DNA from: Clostridium sp. CAG:710
GTDB taxonomy: Bacteria > Bacillota_I > Bacilli_A > RF39 > UBA660
Length of the DNA: 64,000 nt
Direction of reading: 5' to 3'
Assembly: GCA_000432595.1 (NCBI GenBank)
Contig: HF996867.1
Location: 1 to 64,000 of the forward strand
In this document: positions 50,840 to 59,948 of the stretch, in pieces
How the letters are laid out: each line of letters opens with the position of its first letter
Position numbering within the stretch: the stretch's first letter is position 1
The notes under the pieces: model-generated
Databases searched by the model: none
Told to the model about the DNA's origin: nothing
What the model saw: the letters and a program-made list of their open reading frames with translations, nothing else
Program-made: the position numbers and the translations under genes

Positions 50840-51135
50840 CAACAAAATAACAAACTAATAATCTTTTTAAGACTCTTTCTTACTTATAACTCTTTAAAAA
50901 GTAAAAATGTATTTGTAAGTATAAATATCACGTTTCGTGAATAAAACAATAATAACACCAGAATTTAAGTCTATGAAAAACAAAAAGGTTTTTATCTAAA
51001 AAGAGAAGTGTTATAGATGGAAACAACTAACGCAAATTAAAATTAAAACTATCTTATTTTTTATTCTTTTGTTCATATTTATAAAAATACTTGTTTTTTC
51101 TTTTGCTAATATAGTATACTTATAGTGGTGATAAT
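50840..51135 (+). other. Gene-free stretch
   Basis: About 300 AT-rich bases with no credible gene. One perfect short dyad TCACG-TTT-CGTGA lies at 50928-50940, and TATACT at 51115-51120 may be the -10 for the next gene. No clear terminator follows 50839. Confidence 0.5.
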
Positions 51136-51447
51136 ATGAAGTATGAATATTTAATAATAATTTTAATATTGGTTATAATCTTACTTGCAGTTTTAAAATC
51201 TGTAAAAAAAGATGCCCATTTAAATATGAATAAATTAGTTGATTATTTAGGTGGAAAAGATAATATAATAAAAACAGAAGTTAATTTATCAAGATTTAAA
51301 GCAACTCTTAAAGACGTAACACTTGTAAATAAAGAAGGAATACAAAAATTAGGAGCCAAAGGAATTGTTGAAATTGATAACCAAGTAAAAATAATACTAG
51401 GTCCAGAATCAAAACAATTAAAAAAATATATCGACGATTTAAAATAA
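51136..51447 (+). CDS. Membrane-anchored EIIB-like protein lacking the phospho-Cys
   Basis: 103 residues. TM (about 3-20), then a PTS EIIB (glucose-type) fold: LVDYLGGKDNI, LKDVTLVN, IQKLGAKGIVEIDNQVKIILGP. At the phosphorylation site the usual NC(A/S)TRLR reads VNLSRFK, so the catalytic Cys is missing. It cannot act as a phosphocarrier and may be a sensor or scaffold. No EIIC or EIIA nearby. GGTGATA before the ATG. Confidence 0.8.
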   Translation: MKYEYLIIILILVIILLAVLKSVKKDAHLNMNKLVDYLGGKDNIIKTEVNLSRFKATLKDVTLVNKEGIQKLGAKGIVEIDNQVKIILGPESKQLKKYIDDLK

Positions 51448-51469
51448 AATTTGATAAAAAGTAACATAA

Positions 51470-51487
51470 TTCGACAAATATTGACAA
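51470..51487 (+). promoter_or_regulatory. Tandem Spo0A-box-like sites upstream of kinase gene
   Basis: TTCGACAA (51470-51477) is the exact complement of the 0A box TTGTCGAA; ATTGACAA (51480-51487) matches in 7 of 8. They are 10 bp apart. The second contains a TTGACA (51481-51486) that could be a -35 with a poor -10 TAATTC at 17 bp. Confidence 0.5.
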
Positions 51488-51524
51488 AAAAAGTTCATAT
51501 AATTAATTCGAAAGAGGCGATTAT

Positions 51525-52775
51525 ATGGATTTTTTTAATACAATTTTACTTAGTGTTATATGCATAATGTTTCCATTATTATTATATTTAATTTACTTAA
51601 CATACCTAAACGCAAAAAATGAAAACTTAAAATATGAAGAAGTAGTATTTGAACTTGCCCTAATAACAGGATTATTTTTAACAATTGAGCTGACAAAAGG
51701 AGTACGCACGAACTATTCAATAGTACTTTTAAATATACCAATATTATTTTCATATTTAAGAGGTAAAAGAGGTATAGGTATAATTTTATCAATCATATTA
51801 GGAATCTATTATATAACATCTTTTAAATATAATGCCTATATGGTTATATTTGAATACTTAGTTTATTATATTTTCTTTTTAATTGAATCAAATAAAAACA
51901 CAACAACACTTAGAAACATAAGCTGGTTTACTATAATAAAAACATTTTTCTTTTCCTTCTTTATTTATTATTTTAATCCTAATATAACATTTATGGATGC
52001 ATTTAATAACATATTTGTAGCTATACTAGTATTTTATGTATGTTCAATTCTTTGTTATAAGCTTTTATCAAAAAGTGAAGATGTAATAAATTTAAATAAC
52101 TCACTAAAAGAATTAGAAAAAGAAAAAACGCTTAGAAATTCATTATTTAAACTTACACATGAAATTAAAAATCCAATTGCAGTATGCAAAGGATATTTAA
52201 ATATGATAGATCTTAGTAATAGAAAGAATTCACAAAGATATATAGAAGTAATTAAAGGCGAAGTAGAAAGAACATTAGTCATAATGGACGATTTTTTAGA
52301 TTATACAAAAATTAAAGTTGATAAAAATATAATGGATATTAACTATCTTTTAGAAGATACACTAGTGTCAATGAGTTCATTATTTAATAGTAAAAATATA
52401 TTAACTAAATTTAAAATAGGTGATGACGAGGTATTTATAAATGGAGATTACAACAGATTAAAACAAGTTTTAGTAAACATAATAAAAAATTCAATTGAGT
52501 CCCAAAAAGAAGATGAAAAATTAAAACTTACTATAACCACTAACCAAGAAGGAAACAATTATAGAATAACTATAAAAGATAATGGTATAGGAATGGATAA
52601 AGAAGAACTAAATAATATTGGTAAAGCTTTTTATACAACTAAAGTAAAGGGTACTGGATTAGGAGTAATGTTATCTAAAGAAATAATAGAACTTCATGAT
52701 GGAAATTTAATTTATTCTTCAAATAAAAATGAAGGTACATGTGTAGATATTATTTTACCAACAATAGAAATATAG
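51525..52775 (+). CDS. KinB-like membrane sensor histidine kinase
   Basis: 416 residues. Six hydrophobic segments (about 5-180), a short coiled coil, then HisKA with KLTHEIKNPIAVCKGYLNM (His about 214) and HATPase with VLVNIIKNSIES (N box), KDNGIGMD (G1), FYTTKVKGTGLGV (F/G2). The layout of six TM segments without a large sensor domain resembles sporulation kinase KinB. No response regulator gene is adjacent, as expected for an orphan phosphorelay kinase. AAGAGGCG before the ATG. Confidence 0.87.
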   Translation: MDFFNTILLSVICIMFPLLLYLIYLTYLNAKNENLKYEEVVFELALITGLFLTIELTKGVRTNYSIVLLNIPILFSYLRGKRGIGIILSIILGIYYITSFKYNAYMVIFEYLVYYIFFLIESNKNTTTLRNISWFTIIKTFFFSFFIYYFNPNITFMDAFNNIFVAILVFYVCSILCYKLLSKSEDVINLNNSLKELEKEKTLRNSLFKLTHEIKNPIAVCKGYLNMIDLSNRKNSQRYIEVIKGEVERTLVIMDDFLDYTKIKVDKNIMDINYLLEDTLVSMSSLFNSKNILTKFKIGDDEVFINGDYNRLKQVLVNIIKNSIESQKEDEKLKLTITTNQEGNNYRITIKDNGIGMDKEELNNIGKAFYTTKVKGTGLGVMLSKEIIELHDGNLIYSSNKNEGTCVDIILPTIEI

Positions 52776-52778
52776 GTT

Positions 52779-52807
52779 ATTGTTAAAAATAAATATTAAT
52801 GATATAA
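52779..52807 (+). promoter_or_regulatory. Promoter of second TasA-like gene
   Basis: TTGTTA (52779-52784), 17 bp, extended -10 TGATATAAT (TATAAT 52802-52807). Confidence 0.7.
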
Positions 52808-52837
52808 TTACTATAAGATAAGGTTGGTGTGTAAAAA

Positions 52838-53344
52838 ATGGATTTAAAAAAGAAAAAGAAATTAATATTGATTTTACTTATATTCTGTTGTTGTTTTGTT
52901 GCAGTAGGTTACTTTGTATTAATAAGGTCTGTAGTTATAGAAGGAAAAGTAAGAGTAGAACCAGCTGTATGGGATGTTAGATTTGAAGATATTAAAACAA
53001 TAAAAACAATAGGTAAGGCCGAAAACTACAAAGATCCAGAATTAGATAGTCAAATTATTAAATTCTATGCAGGTTTTAATGATGTAGGAGATTCAATTAC
53101 ATATAAAATAAAAATAGCTAATAGAGGCAATTTAAATGCACAACTTGCAAGTATTAACTTTATTTCTGACAATAAAAAATATATAGATTACAGTATTAAA
53201 GGAATAGAAGTAGGAACAAAACTAAAAAGTGGTAAAACAAAAACTATAGAAGTAAAATTAAAATATAATGGAAACATAGATGATAGTTTTAAAGAATATA
53301 GCGACATTAAATTAATACTTAATTGGAAACAAGATACAAAATAA
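52838..53344 (+). CDS. TasA-like secreted/membrane protein
   Basis: 168 residues. N-terminal basic-hydrophobic segment (KKKKKLILILLIFCCCFVAVGYFVLI), then a TasA-like beta domain: WDVRFEDIK, ITYKIKIANRGNLNAQLASI, TIEVKLKYNG, LILNWKQ. It shares the plan of the proteins at 43528 and 46486. The three adjacent Cys in the signal region are unusual. It could be a minor fibre component processed by the SipW-type peptidase 8 kb upstream (inference). Confidence 0.75.
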   Translation: MDLKKKKKLILILLIFCCCFVAVGYFVLIRSVVIEGKVRVEPAVWDVRFEDIKTIKTIGKAENYKDPELDSQIIKFYAGFNDVGDSITYKIKIANRGNLNAQLASINFISDNKKYIDYSIKGIEVGTKLKSGKTKTIEVKLKYNGNIDDSFKEYSDIKLILNWKQDTK

Positions 53345-53367
53345 AAGAAGGAATTTCCTTCTTTTTT
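53343..53367. terminator. Bidirectional terminator
   Basis: AAAAGAAGG/CCTTCTTTT, 5-base loop, between convergent genes. Confidence 0.85.
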
Positions 53368-54553
53368 AATTATCTGAATAATTATCAAAATATCCTTGTA
53401 TAAACACAACTGGAGTTCCCTTATCTCCACTACCACTTGTAAGATCAGCTAAAGAACCAATTAAATCAGTAATTCTTCTAGGGGTAGTTCCCTGTGTTTC
53501 CATAGTACCTTTTAAATTTTTTGATTTGTTTTTAATTTCGTTTTTCATTGCATTATTAAGTTCTTCCCCATGTAAATTGGATAACTTATTATCAGATATA
53601 TATTTAAGTTTAATCTCATTAGGAGTACCACGCAATCCATCTGTATAAGCAGGCGAGACAACCGGATCTGCAAGTTCCCAAATACCACCAACAGGGTCTT
53701 TAAAAGCACCATCACCATAAACCATAACTTCTATATTACATCCCGTTTTATCTAACATCTCATTTTTAATTTTATTAACTAAAATTTCCCCAGTTCTGGG
53801 AAATAGTTTTAATCTCTCCTCAGTAGATTTGTTAGAACCAAGTAAGCCATATGCTTCATTATATCCGGAGCCATCAATAGAAGAGTTCATAATATCAGTA
53901 AGCATATAAATATTGTCACAACCAGCATCAACTATAGCTTTTTTGGTTTTTTCTCTTGTATGAATATCACACACCAAAACATCCTTATTATAAGAAAGTA
54001 TCTCAGTAGGGTCATTTGAAAAAACAAATTTAACCGCACAATTCTCACTAGCAACTAAATCTCTATAAAATTCTACCATATTGATTCCAGTAAAAGGATG
54101 AATATAGCTACTAAAATGTTTACTATAATCAACTTCACTAATTACGCTTGAAATATTAAATTCCGACTTATTAAGTATTTCCTCATCAAGTATCCCATTA
54201 CCAACTTCATCCTTGGGAAAACTAAGCAAAATAGTAATACTCTTCATTGCTCTAGCAATGGCTTTAAGTATCATAGAAAATCTATTTCTACTTAATATTG
54301 GAAATACTACGCCAACCTCTCCACTAGGAAATTTCATCTCTAGATCACGTACAATTTGGTCTATAGTAGCATAATTTCCTTCACTAATACCAACTACGGC
54401 CTCGGTAATTGCGATAACATCCTTATCCCTAAATTTAAATCCTTCACTAATAGATGCATTAATAACTGAATCAACTACGATTCTAGCTAAATCATCATTT
54501 TCCTTAATAATTGGAGTTCGTATACCACGAACCACTGTACCTACATTTCTCAT
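53366..54553 (-). CDS. Coenzyme F420-0:L-glutamate ligase-like protein
   Basis: 395 residues, soluble. N-terminal VVRGIRTPIIKENDDLARIVVDSV and DKDVIAITEAVVGISEGNYA match the CofE/FbiB ligase domain (PF01996); VVFPILSRNRFSMILKAIARAM and MVYGDGAFKDPVGGIWELADPVVSPAY are conserved in the Bacillota branch. Such proteins occur in bacteria not known to make F420, so the true substrate is uncertain. No other F420 genes are here. AGGAGG before the ATG; promoter at 54570-54598. Confidence 0.82.
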   Translation of the reverse strand: MRNVGTVVRGIRTPIIKENDDLARIVVDSVINASISEGFKFRDKDVIAITEAVVGISEGNYATIDQIVRDLEMKFPSGEVGVVFPILSRNRFSMILKAIARAMKSITILLSFPKDEVGNGILDEEILNKSEFNISSVISEVDYSKHFSSYIHPFTGINMVEFYRDLVASENCAVKFVFSNDPTEILSYNKDVLVCDIHTREKTKKAIVDAGCDNIYMLTDIMNSSIDGSGYNEAYGLLGSNKSTEERLKLFPRTGEILVNKIKNEMLDKTGCNIEVMVYGDGAFKDPVGGIWELADPVVSPAYTDGLRGTPNEIKLKYISDNKLSNLHGEELNNAMKNEIKNKSKNLKGTMETQGTTPRRITDLIGSLADLTSGSGDKGTPVVFIQGYFDNYSDN

Positions 54554-54569
54554 ATATCCTCCTAAAATA

Positions 54570-54598
54570 ATATTACAAATTATTTAAATCATTGTCAA
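54570..54598 (-). promoter_or_regulatory. Promoter of F420-ligase-like gene
   Basis: On the minus strand TTGACA (54598-54593), 17 bp, TAATAT (54575-54570). Confidence 0.65.
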
Positions 54599-54669
54599 AT
54601 AAATAATATGCATAATCTTAATAAAGAAGTAAAATAAACATAAAATTAAGTAAGAGGTGATAAAATAAA

Positions 54670-55047
54670 GTGATAGAGCTAGAAAAATATATAGATTTAA
54701 GTATAGGAAAAATAAACACATCAAACTGTATAAAAACACTAAAAGATTTAGAAAGAAATAGAAGAGCTAATACGTTAATAATGATAAGAGAATACTTAGA
54801 AGATTATTGCATAAAAAAAGAAATAACTCCACTTGAATTTAATGTAGCAATTAATAGTATTGTTCTGCATGAACTATGTATCACAAAAATAGTATCAGAA
54901 ACAATAAAGCAAAGTAAGAAATATCAAAGGGAATTAAATAAAAGAATTAATCAAAGTATAGATATTATTAATGAATTAAAAGATGGAACTATTATAATAG
55001 ATGGTTTTGAAAATAAAAACATACAAGATTATATTAAGAAAAAATAA
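54670..55047 (+). CDS. Small helical protein, unknown
   Basis: 125 residues, soluble and mostly helical, basic, with a Cys near each end of the helical core (NTSNCIKTLKDLERNRR, LHELCITKIVSET). No family recognised. GTG start at 54670 with AGAGGTGA nine bases upstream. Precedes a small lipoprotein gene with its own promoter. Confidence 0.6.
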   Translation: MIELEKYIDLSIGKINTSNCIKTLKDLERNRRANTLIMIREYLEDYCIKKEITPLEFNVAINSIVLHELCITKIVSETIKQSKKYQRELNKRINQSIDIINELKDGTIIIDGFENKNIQDYIKKK

Positions 55048-55050
55048 CTA

Positions 55051-55079
55051 TTGTATAGAAAGTAGATTTAATTTATAAT
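55051..55079 (+). promoter_or_regulatory. Promoter of lipoprotein gene
   Basis: TTGTAT (55051-55056), 17 bp, TATAAT (55074-55079). Confidence 0.7.
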
Positions 55080-55098
55080 TATTATAGTAGGTGATGAT

Positions 55099-55479
55099 AT
55101 GAAAAAGATAATTACGATTTGTTTAATAACAATTACATTTGTATTAACTGGATGTAGTAATAGAGAATATAATGTAACATGTACAAAAGACTTTACTACA
55201 AAAATTTCTAAAGAAGAAATTAAGTATAGCGCTAAAATAGAAATAAAAGATACTAATGATAAAATAGAAAAATCACTGCTTACAATGAAATTTAATGAAG
55301 AAGATTATGCAGAAGAATTATGTGATATTTTAAAAAATGATTATAGTGGTAATGTATCATGTGAGAAAAAAGAAATAAAAGTAAACAACTATTATGAATT
55401 AAAAAGTATGAAAAATATGAATACATCAAAAAAAGAAGCAGTGAATGCATTAAAAAAAGAAGGATTTAAGTGCAAATAA
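55099..55479 (+). CDS. Small lipoprotein
   Basis: 126 residues. Clear lipoprotein signal MKKIITICLITITFVLTGC (lipobox LTGC, Cys 19). The mature part has four more Cys (TCTKDF, LCDIL, SCEKK, KCK-end) and a small alpha/beta pattern (YSAKIEIKDTNDKIEKSLLTMKF). Family unknown. GGTGATGATA upstream. Confidence 0.78.
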   Translation: MKKIITICLITITFVLTGCSNREYNVTCTKDFTTKISKEEIKYSAKIEIKDTNDKIEKSLLTMKFNEEDYAEELCDILKNDYSGNVSCEKKEIKVNNYYELKSMKNMNTSKKEAVNALKKEGFKCK

Positions 55480-55480
55480 A

Positions 55481-55503
55481 AAGTACCAATAGGTACTTAT
55501 TTT
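55481..55503. terminator. Bidirectional terminator
   Basis: AAGTACC/GGTACTT with loop AATA, between convergent genes. Confidence 0.8.
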
Positions 55504-56069
55504 TCTAGATAAATTGTATCTGGAAGAAGTTTATCCAAGTAATTCAAAAGTTCATCTTTAGTATATTTACTATTAGCAAGCCATCTCATACCAACATTAG
55601 ATATAGCCCCTAAATAGAATGCAGTAACAATATCCATTGGAACTCTTTTAATATCACCATCTTGTAATAGTCTATTTGATACTTCTTCATTTAAAGCATC
55701 ATATACCATATCTACTATTATGCTGTTTTTATTATTGACCATGACAGATATATATATCTGTTTTTTTTGTTCTATATGATTAAGCAATATTCTAATAAGT
55801 TCTAAATAATATTCTTTTGTTCCAGATATATTCGCATTTTTATTTAACTCCTCTTTTAAAGTAATTTTTAAATCTTGTATATAGCTAGATAAAAGTTCAT
55901 ACTTATCGGAAAAATGTGAATAAAAAGTTGATCTATTTATAAGAGCTTTATCACATATATCAGATACCTTTATCTCTTCAAAAGAATTATCTTCTAAAAG
56001 TTCAAGCAAGGCATCATATAAAACCCTATATGTTTTGACTACTCTTAAATCTTTTTTCTTTTCCTTCAT
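55497..56069 (-). CDS. TetR/AcrR family repressor
   Basis: 190 residues. N-terminal HTH (LLELLEDNSFEEIKVSDICDKALINRSTFYSHFSDKYELL) and a TetR C-terminal ligand domain (TetR_C_33-like; FYLGAISNVGMRWL). AAGGAGG before the ATG on this strand. Divergent from the MMPL exporter, with dyads in the shared region, so it probably represses itself and the exporter in response to an unknown compound. Confidence 0.9.
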   Translation of the reverse strand: MKEKKKDLRVVKTYRVLYDALLELLEDNSFEEIKVSDICDKALINRSTFYSHFSDKYELLSSYIQDLKITLKEELNKNANISGTKEYYLELIRILLNHIEQKKQIYISVMVNNKNSIIVDMVYDALNEEVSNRLLQDGDIKRVPMDIVTAFYLGAISNVGMRWLANSKYTKDELLNYLDKLLPDTIYLEK

Positions 56070-56092
56070 AATAGAACCTCCTTACAACAATA

Positions 56093-56142
56093 TTATATTA
56101 CAAAAACTACATTTGTAAAGATAAACAACACAAGTTGTCAAA
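56093..56142. promoter_or_regulatory. tetR promoter with two operator-like dyads
   Basis: TTACAAA (56098-56104) / TTTGTAA (56112-56118), 7-bp spacer, lies within a minus-strand promoter TTTACA (56119-56114), 16 bp, TATAAT (56098-56093). A second dyad ACAAC/GTTGT with 4-bp spacer is at 56126-56139. Confidence 0.6.
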
Positions 56143-56250
56143 TTAGCAATACAAAAATAAAAAAGTGTATGTTAACAAACAAAATTTAATATATGCGAGT
56201 GGTTTTAATACATTCATTGGAATATAATGCTAACTGATGGAGGGATTTTG

Positions 56251-58326
56251 ATGAAAAAGATTGGAAAATTTATAACAGAACATAGTTTGCTTATTGTAAT
56301 AATCTCACTAGTCTTGTTAATACCAGCAATGATTGGATTTATTAGTACAAAGACAAATTATGACATTCTAGTTTATTTGCCAGAAGATATTGAAACAGTA
56401 CAAGGACAAAATATCTTGACAGATGAATTTAATCTTGGCGCATTTTCATTTGTAATAACAGATGCAGATAGTTACAACATTTTACAAATGGAAGAAAATA
56501 TTAAAAAGATTGATGGAGTAAATCAAGTAATTAGTATTGCTGATGTAACAGATACTACAATACCTATTAATATGCTTCCAGATGATGTAAAAGATAAACT
56601 ATATAAAGATGATAGGACAGTAATAGTTGTAACATTTAAAACTTCAACCAGTGAAGAAACAACAATAAATGCGATAAGAGAACTAAGAAAAACAGTAGAT
56701 AAATCTTCACATGTAAGTGGTATGACAGCAATGGTACTTGATACAATGGATTTATCAAATAAAGAAGTAGTAGCCTATATCATAGTAGCAGTTGTACTTT
56801 GTTCTATAGTATTATTACTAGCAACAGATTCATATCTAGTTCCAGTATTATTACTTGGAAACATAGGAGTAGCAATACTATATAATATGGGAACAAACAT
56901 AATATTTGGAGAAATATCTTACATAACAAAAGCAATAAGTGCAGTATTACAACTTGGTGTAACAACAGACTTCTCTATATTCTTATATCATAAATATGAA
57001 CAAGCAAAAGAAGAAAATAGTGATAAGAAAAAAGCAATGCAAATTGCAATATCAGAAACATTTAAATCAGTAATAGGTAGTTCACTTACTACAATCGCTG
57101 GATTCCTTGCATTATGTTCAATGGATTTAACATTAGGAAAAGATATTGGTCTAGTAATGGCAAAAGGAGTATTCTTTGGATTAGTATGTGTACTAACATT
57201 ATTCCCAGCACTTCTTCTTGCGTTAGACAAATATATTGAAAAAACAAAACATAAATTACTATTACCAAAATTTGATAAAATAAATAGTTTTTCAATAAAG
57301 CATTATAAAGTAATATTAATAGTTTTATTATTATTAATGTTCCCAGCATACTATGGTAATCAAAATGTAAATGTTTATTATAAACTAGATAAATCATTAC
57401 CAGCAACATTACCAAGTAGTATTGCAAATTCAGAATTAAAAGAAAAATTTAATATTGTTTCACCTGAAATAGTATTAATAGATAAAAATATTTCCGGAAA
57501 TGAATTAAGTGAATTAACTAATAAGTTAAAAGAAGTTAAAGGAGTAGACTTAGTTCTAGCACCAAATAGTATTACAGAATTTGGTATACCTACTAGTATG
57601 TTACCAGATGATTTAGTAGAGATATTTGAAAATGATAAATATCAGTTAATTATATTAAATTCAACTTATGAGGTAGCATCAGATGAATTATCAACCCAAA
57701 TAGATGAAGTTAACAAAATAGTAAAATCATATGATAAGAAAGCAATAACCGCAGGTGAAGGTCCATTAACAAAAGACTTAACAACAATCGCAGATCACGA
57801 TTTTAAAATGGTTAACTACACATCAATAATAATTATATTTGTAATAATGCTTATAGTACTAAAATCAGCTGGTTTACCAATAATTTTAGTAAGTGCAATT
57901 GAATTTGCAATATTTGTAAATATGTCTATAGCATATTATACAGGAGTAGAATTACCATTCGTTGCTTCAATTGTTATTGGTACTATTCAATTAGGCGCAA
58001 CAATAGACTATGCAATACTTATGTCAACTAAGTACCTAGAAGAACGTAAAAAGAAAAATAAATTTGATGCTATGAAAGAAACATTATCAAAAACCTCAAC
58101 TTCAATAATAGTTTCAGCATTCTGTTTCTTTGCAGCTACATTTGGAGTAGCAATGTATTCTAAAATAGATATGATTGCTTCAATATGTAATTTATTAGCA
58201 CGAGGTTCAATAATAAGCATGTTAGTTGTTATATTAATATTACCTTCATTATTACTTTTCTTTGATAAGTTTATAATGAAAACTACTAAAAATATGAAAG
58301 AGGGAGTTTTAAATGAAAAAAATTAA
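56251..58326 (+). CDS. MMPL/RND family transporter
   Basis: 691 residues with 11-12 membrane segments in two repeats. TM1, a large outer loop (about 35-155), five TMs with AVLQLGVTTDFSIFLYHKYEQ, then TM7, a second loop (about 365-510) and five TMs with GTIQLGATIDYAILMSTKYLEE. The DFS and DYA positions are the MMPL proton-relay sites. Exports lipids, peptides or drugs by proton motive force. Start at 56251 after GGAGGG. The next gene overlaps by 14 bases. Confidence 0.92.
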   Translation: MKKIGKFITEHSLLIVIISLVLLIPAMIGFISTKTNYDILVYLPEDIETVQGQNILTDEFNLGAFSFVITDADSYNILQMEENIKKIDGVNQVISIADVTDTTIPINMLPDDVKDKLYKDDRTVIVVTFKTSTSEETTINAIRELRKTVDKSSHVSGMTAMVLDTMDLSNKEVVAYIIVAVVLCSIVLLLATDSYLVPVLLLGNIGVAILYNMGTNIIFGEISYITKAISAVLQLGVTTDFSIFLYHKYEQAKEENSDKKKAMQIAISETFKSVIGSSLTTIAGFLALCSMDLTLGKDIGLVMAKGVFFGLVCVLTLFPALLLALDKYIEKTKHKLLLPKFDKINSFSIKHYKVILIVLLLLMFPAYYGNQNVNVYYKLDKSLPATLPSSIANSELKEKFNIVSPEIVLIDKNISGNELSELTNKLKEVKGVDLVLAPNSITEFGIPTSMLPDDLVEIFENDKYQLIILNSTYEVASDELSTQIDEVNKIVKSYDKKAITAGEGPLTKDLTTIADHDFKMVNYTSIIIIFVIMLIVLKSAGLPIILVSAIEFAIFVNMSIAYYTGVELPFVASIVIGTIQLGATIDYAILMSTKYLEERKKKNKFDAMKETLSKTSTSIIVSAFCFFAATFGVAMYSKIDMIASICNLLARGSIISMLVVILILPSLLLFFDKFIMKTTKNMKEGVLNEKN

Positions 58327-59911
58327 TTATACGATAGGTGCAGTAGTGCTAGCGTTGGCCTTAGCACCATTATCCGTAAATGCAATGACAAAAAATGAAA
58401 TAATTTATTCTAATATGAATTATAATGGTGAGTTTTATAAAACCATAGTAAATAATCATCTAACACTAGATGGTGAAAAAGAAGAATTAGAAGATGAAAC
58501 AAAATTAAAAAATATATTAAATTTAAATGGTAAAGAAACATATAAATTAGATGGTAGTAAAGTAACATGGCAAAATCTAAGTAAAGATATCTTCTATAGT
58601 GGAGAAATAGAAAAAGAACAACCTATTAAAACAGAAGTAAAATATTACTTAGATGGTGAAGAGACAAATCCAACTGATATAGCTGGTAAAAAAGGTAAAG
58701 TAAAAATAGAATTTAAATTTACAAATGATTTAAAAAATAAAGTAAAAGTAAACGGAAAATATGAAAATTTATATACACCATTTGTAGTAACTATGGGTAC
58801 AGTAATTGATAATAAAGTAAATAGTAATATTACAGTTACTAATGGTAAAGCAGTAGATACAGGTTCTAGAAATATGGTAGTTGCACTAGCTTCCCCTGGA
58901 TTATATGAAAGCTTAGGTATTAAAGAGTTAAAGGATATGGATAAAATAACTCTTGAATATGAAACTACTAACTTTAGTTTAAGTAATGTATATATTGCTG
59001 CGACTCCAAAACTAATTGAAGAAGAAGACTTAAAAGTATTTGATGAAGTAGATTCTGTATACAACAATGTACAAAAACTACAATTAAATATGGACAAATT
59101 AACAGAAGGTACAAAATCATTAGATGAAGGTGCAGCTAAACTATCAAATGGTGCAGAAGCATTATCTAAAAATATCAAAATCGCATCAGAATCCATAAAA
59201 AAAATCCAAAACGGTTCAATTTCACTAAATAAAGGAATAGAAGATGCAATTGAAAAAATATCTAAAGCAACTGCTTCATTAAATAGTGATGAAACACAAA
59301 AATCTATAGAAACATTAAAATATTTAAAATCACAAAATACTAATGCAATAAATACTATTGTAAAGAAATCAGGAGTAAGCTTCGAAATGCTTGAAGCTAT
59401 CTACAAACAAAACAATTTAAAAGAATATACTGGAGATAATGAACAATTAAAGCAAGTAAAAGAAGCTTATGAATTAATAACATTATTGCAAGGAAATAAT
59501 ATGGCAATAGATCAAACAATTAAAACAAGTGAAGAAACACAAAAAACTCTAGCAAGCTTAGTACAACAATTAACTAGTGGATTAATTAAAGCTAGAGATG
59601 GTTCTAAAGAATTAAGCGATGGATTAACTAAATTAAATATTGGGGTTTCTAAAATATATGATGGTTCAGTTGAACTTAAAGAAGGAACCGAAAACTTAAA
59701 AGATGGAACAAACACTATAAAAGAAGGAACAGCTAAATTAAATAAAGAAGGTATAAACAAGTTAAGTGGCTATGCTAAAACAATAAAAGGTTATAGTGAT
59801 AAAGCAGAAGCATTAGTTAACTTGAGTAAAGAATATAAAGGATATGCTTCAGATAATAGTGACTCAACTATGTTTATATACTTAATTAAATCTTTAAAAA
59901 GTAATAAATAA
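58313..59911 (+). CDS. Secreted YhgE-like heptad-repeat partner of MMPL exporter
   Basis: 532 residues. Signal peptide ending near SVNAMT, a beta-rich domain (about 30-245), then a long helical region with repeats of the form LxxGxxxLxxGxxxL (LTEGTKSLDEGAAKLSNGAEAL; LKEGTENLKDGTNTIKEG) as in YhgE/Pip-type proteins. Such proteins accompany MMPL exporters and may bridge the wall. No clear C-terminal TM. Translationally coupled: its ATG lies inside the exporter gene's last codons. Confidence 0.82.
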   Translation: MKKINYTIGAVVLALALAPLSVNAMTKNEIIYSNMNYNGEFYKTIVNNHLTLDGEKEELEDETKLKNILNLNGKETYKLDGSKVTWQNLSKDIFYSGEIEKEQPIKTEVKYYLDGEETNPTDIAGKKGKVKIEFKFTNDLKNKVKVNGKYENLYTPFVVTMGTVIDNKVNSNITVTNGKAVDTGSRNMVVALASPGLYESLGIKELKDMDKITLEYETTNFSLSNVYIAATPKLIEEEDLKVFDEVDSVYNNVQKLQLNMDKLTEGTKSLDEGAAKLSNGAEALSKNIKIASESIKKIQNGSISLNKGIEDAIEKISKATASLNSDETQKSIETLKYLKSQNTNAINTIVKKSGVSFEMLEAIYKQNNLKEYTGDNEQLKQVKEAYELITLLQGNNMAIDQTIKTSEETQKTLASLVQQLTSGLIKARDGSKELSDGLTKLNIGVSKIYDGSVELKEGTENLKDGTNTIKEGTAKLNKEGINKLSGYAKTIKGYSDKAEALVNLSKEYKGYASDNSDSTMFIYLIKSLKSNK

Positions 59912-59948
59912 TAAGATTTAATCCATAATAATTATAGGAGGAAAAAAT

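Noticed and set aside
54592..54599. TTGTCAAA as a Spo0A box
   Set aside because: It is explained by the -35 TTGACA of the F420-ligase-like gene on the minus strand.
56135..56142. TTGTCAAA as a Spo0A box in the tetR-MMPL region
   Set aside because: It overlaps an ACAAC/GTTGT dyad better explained as a TetR-type site.
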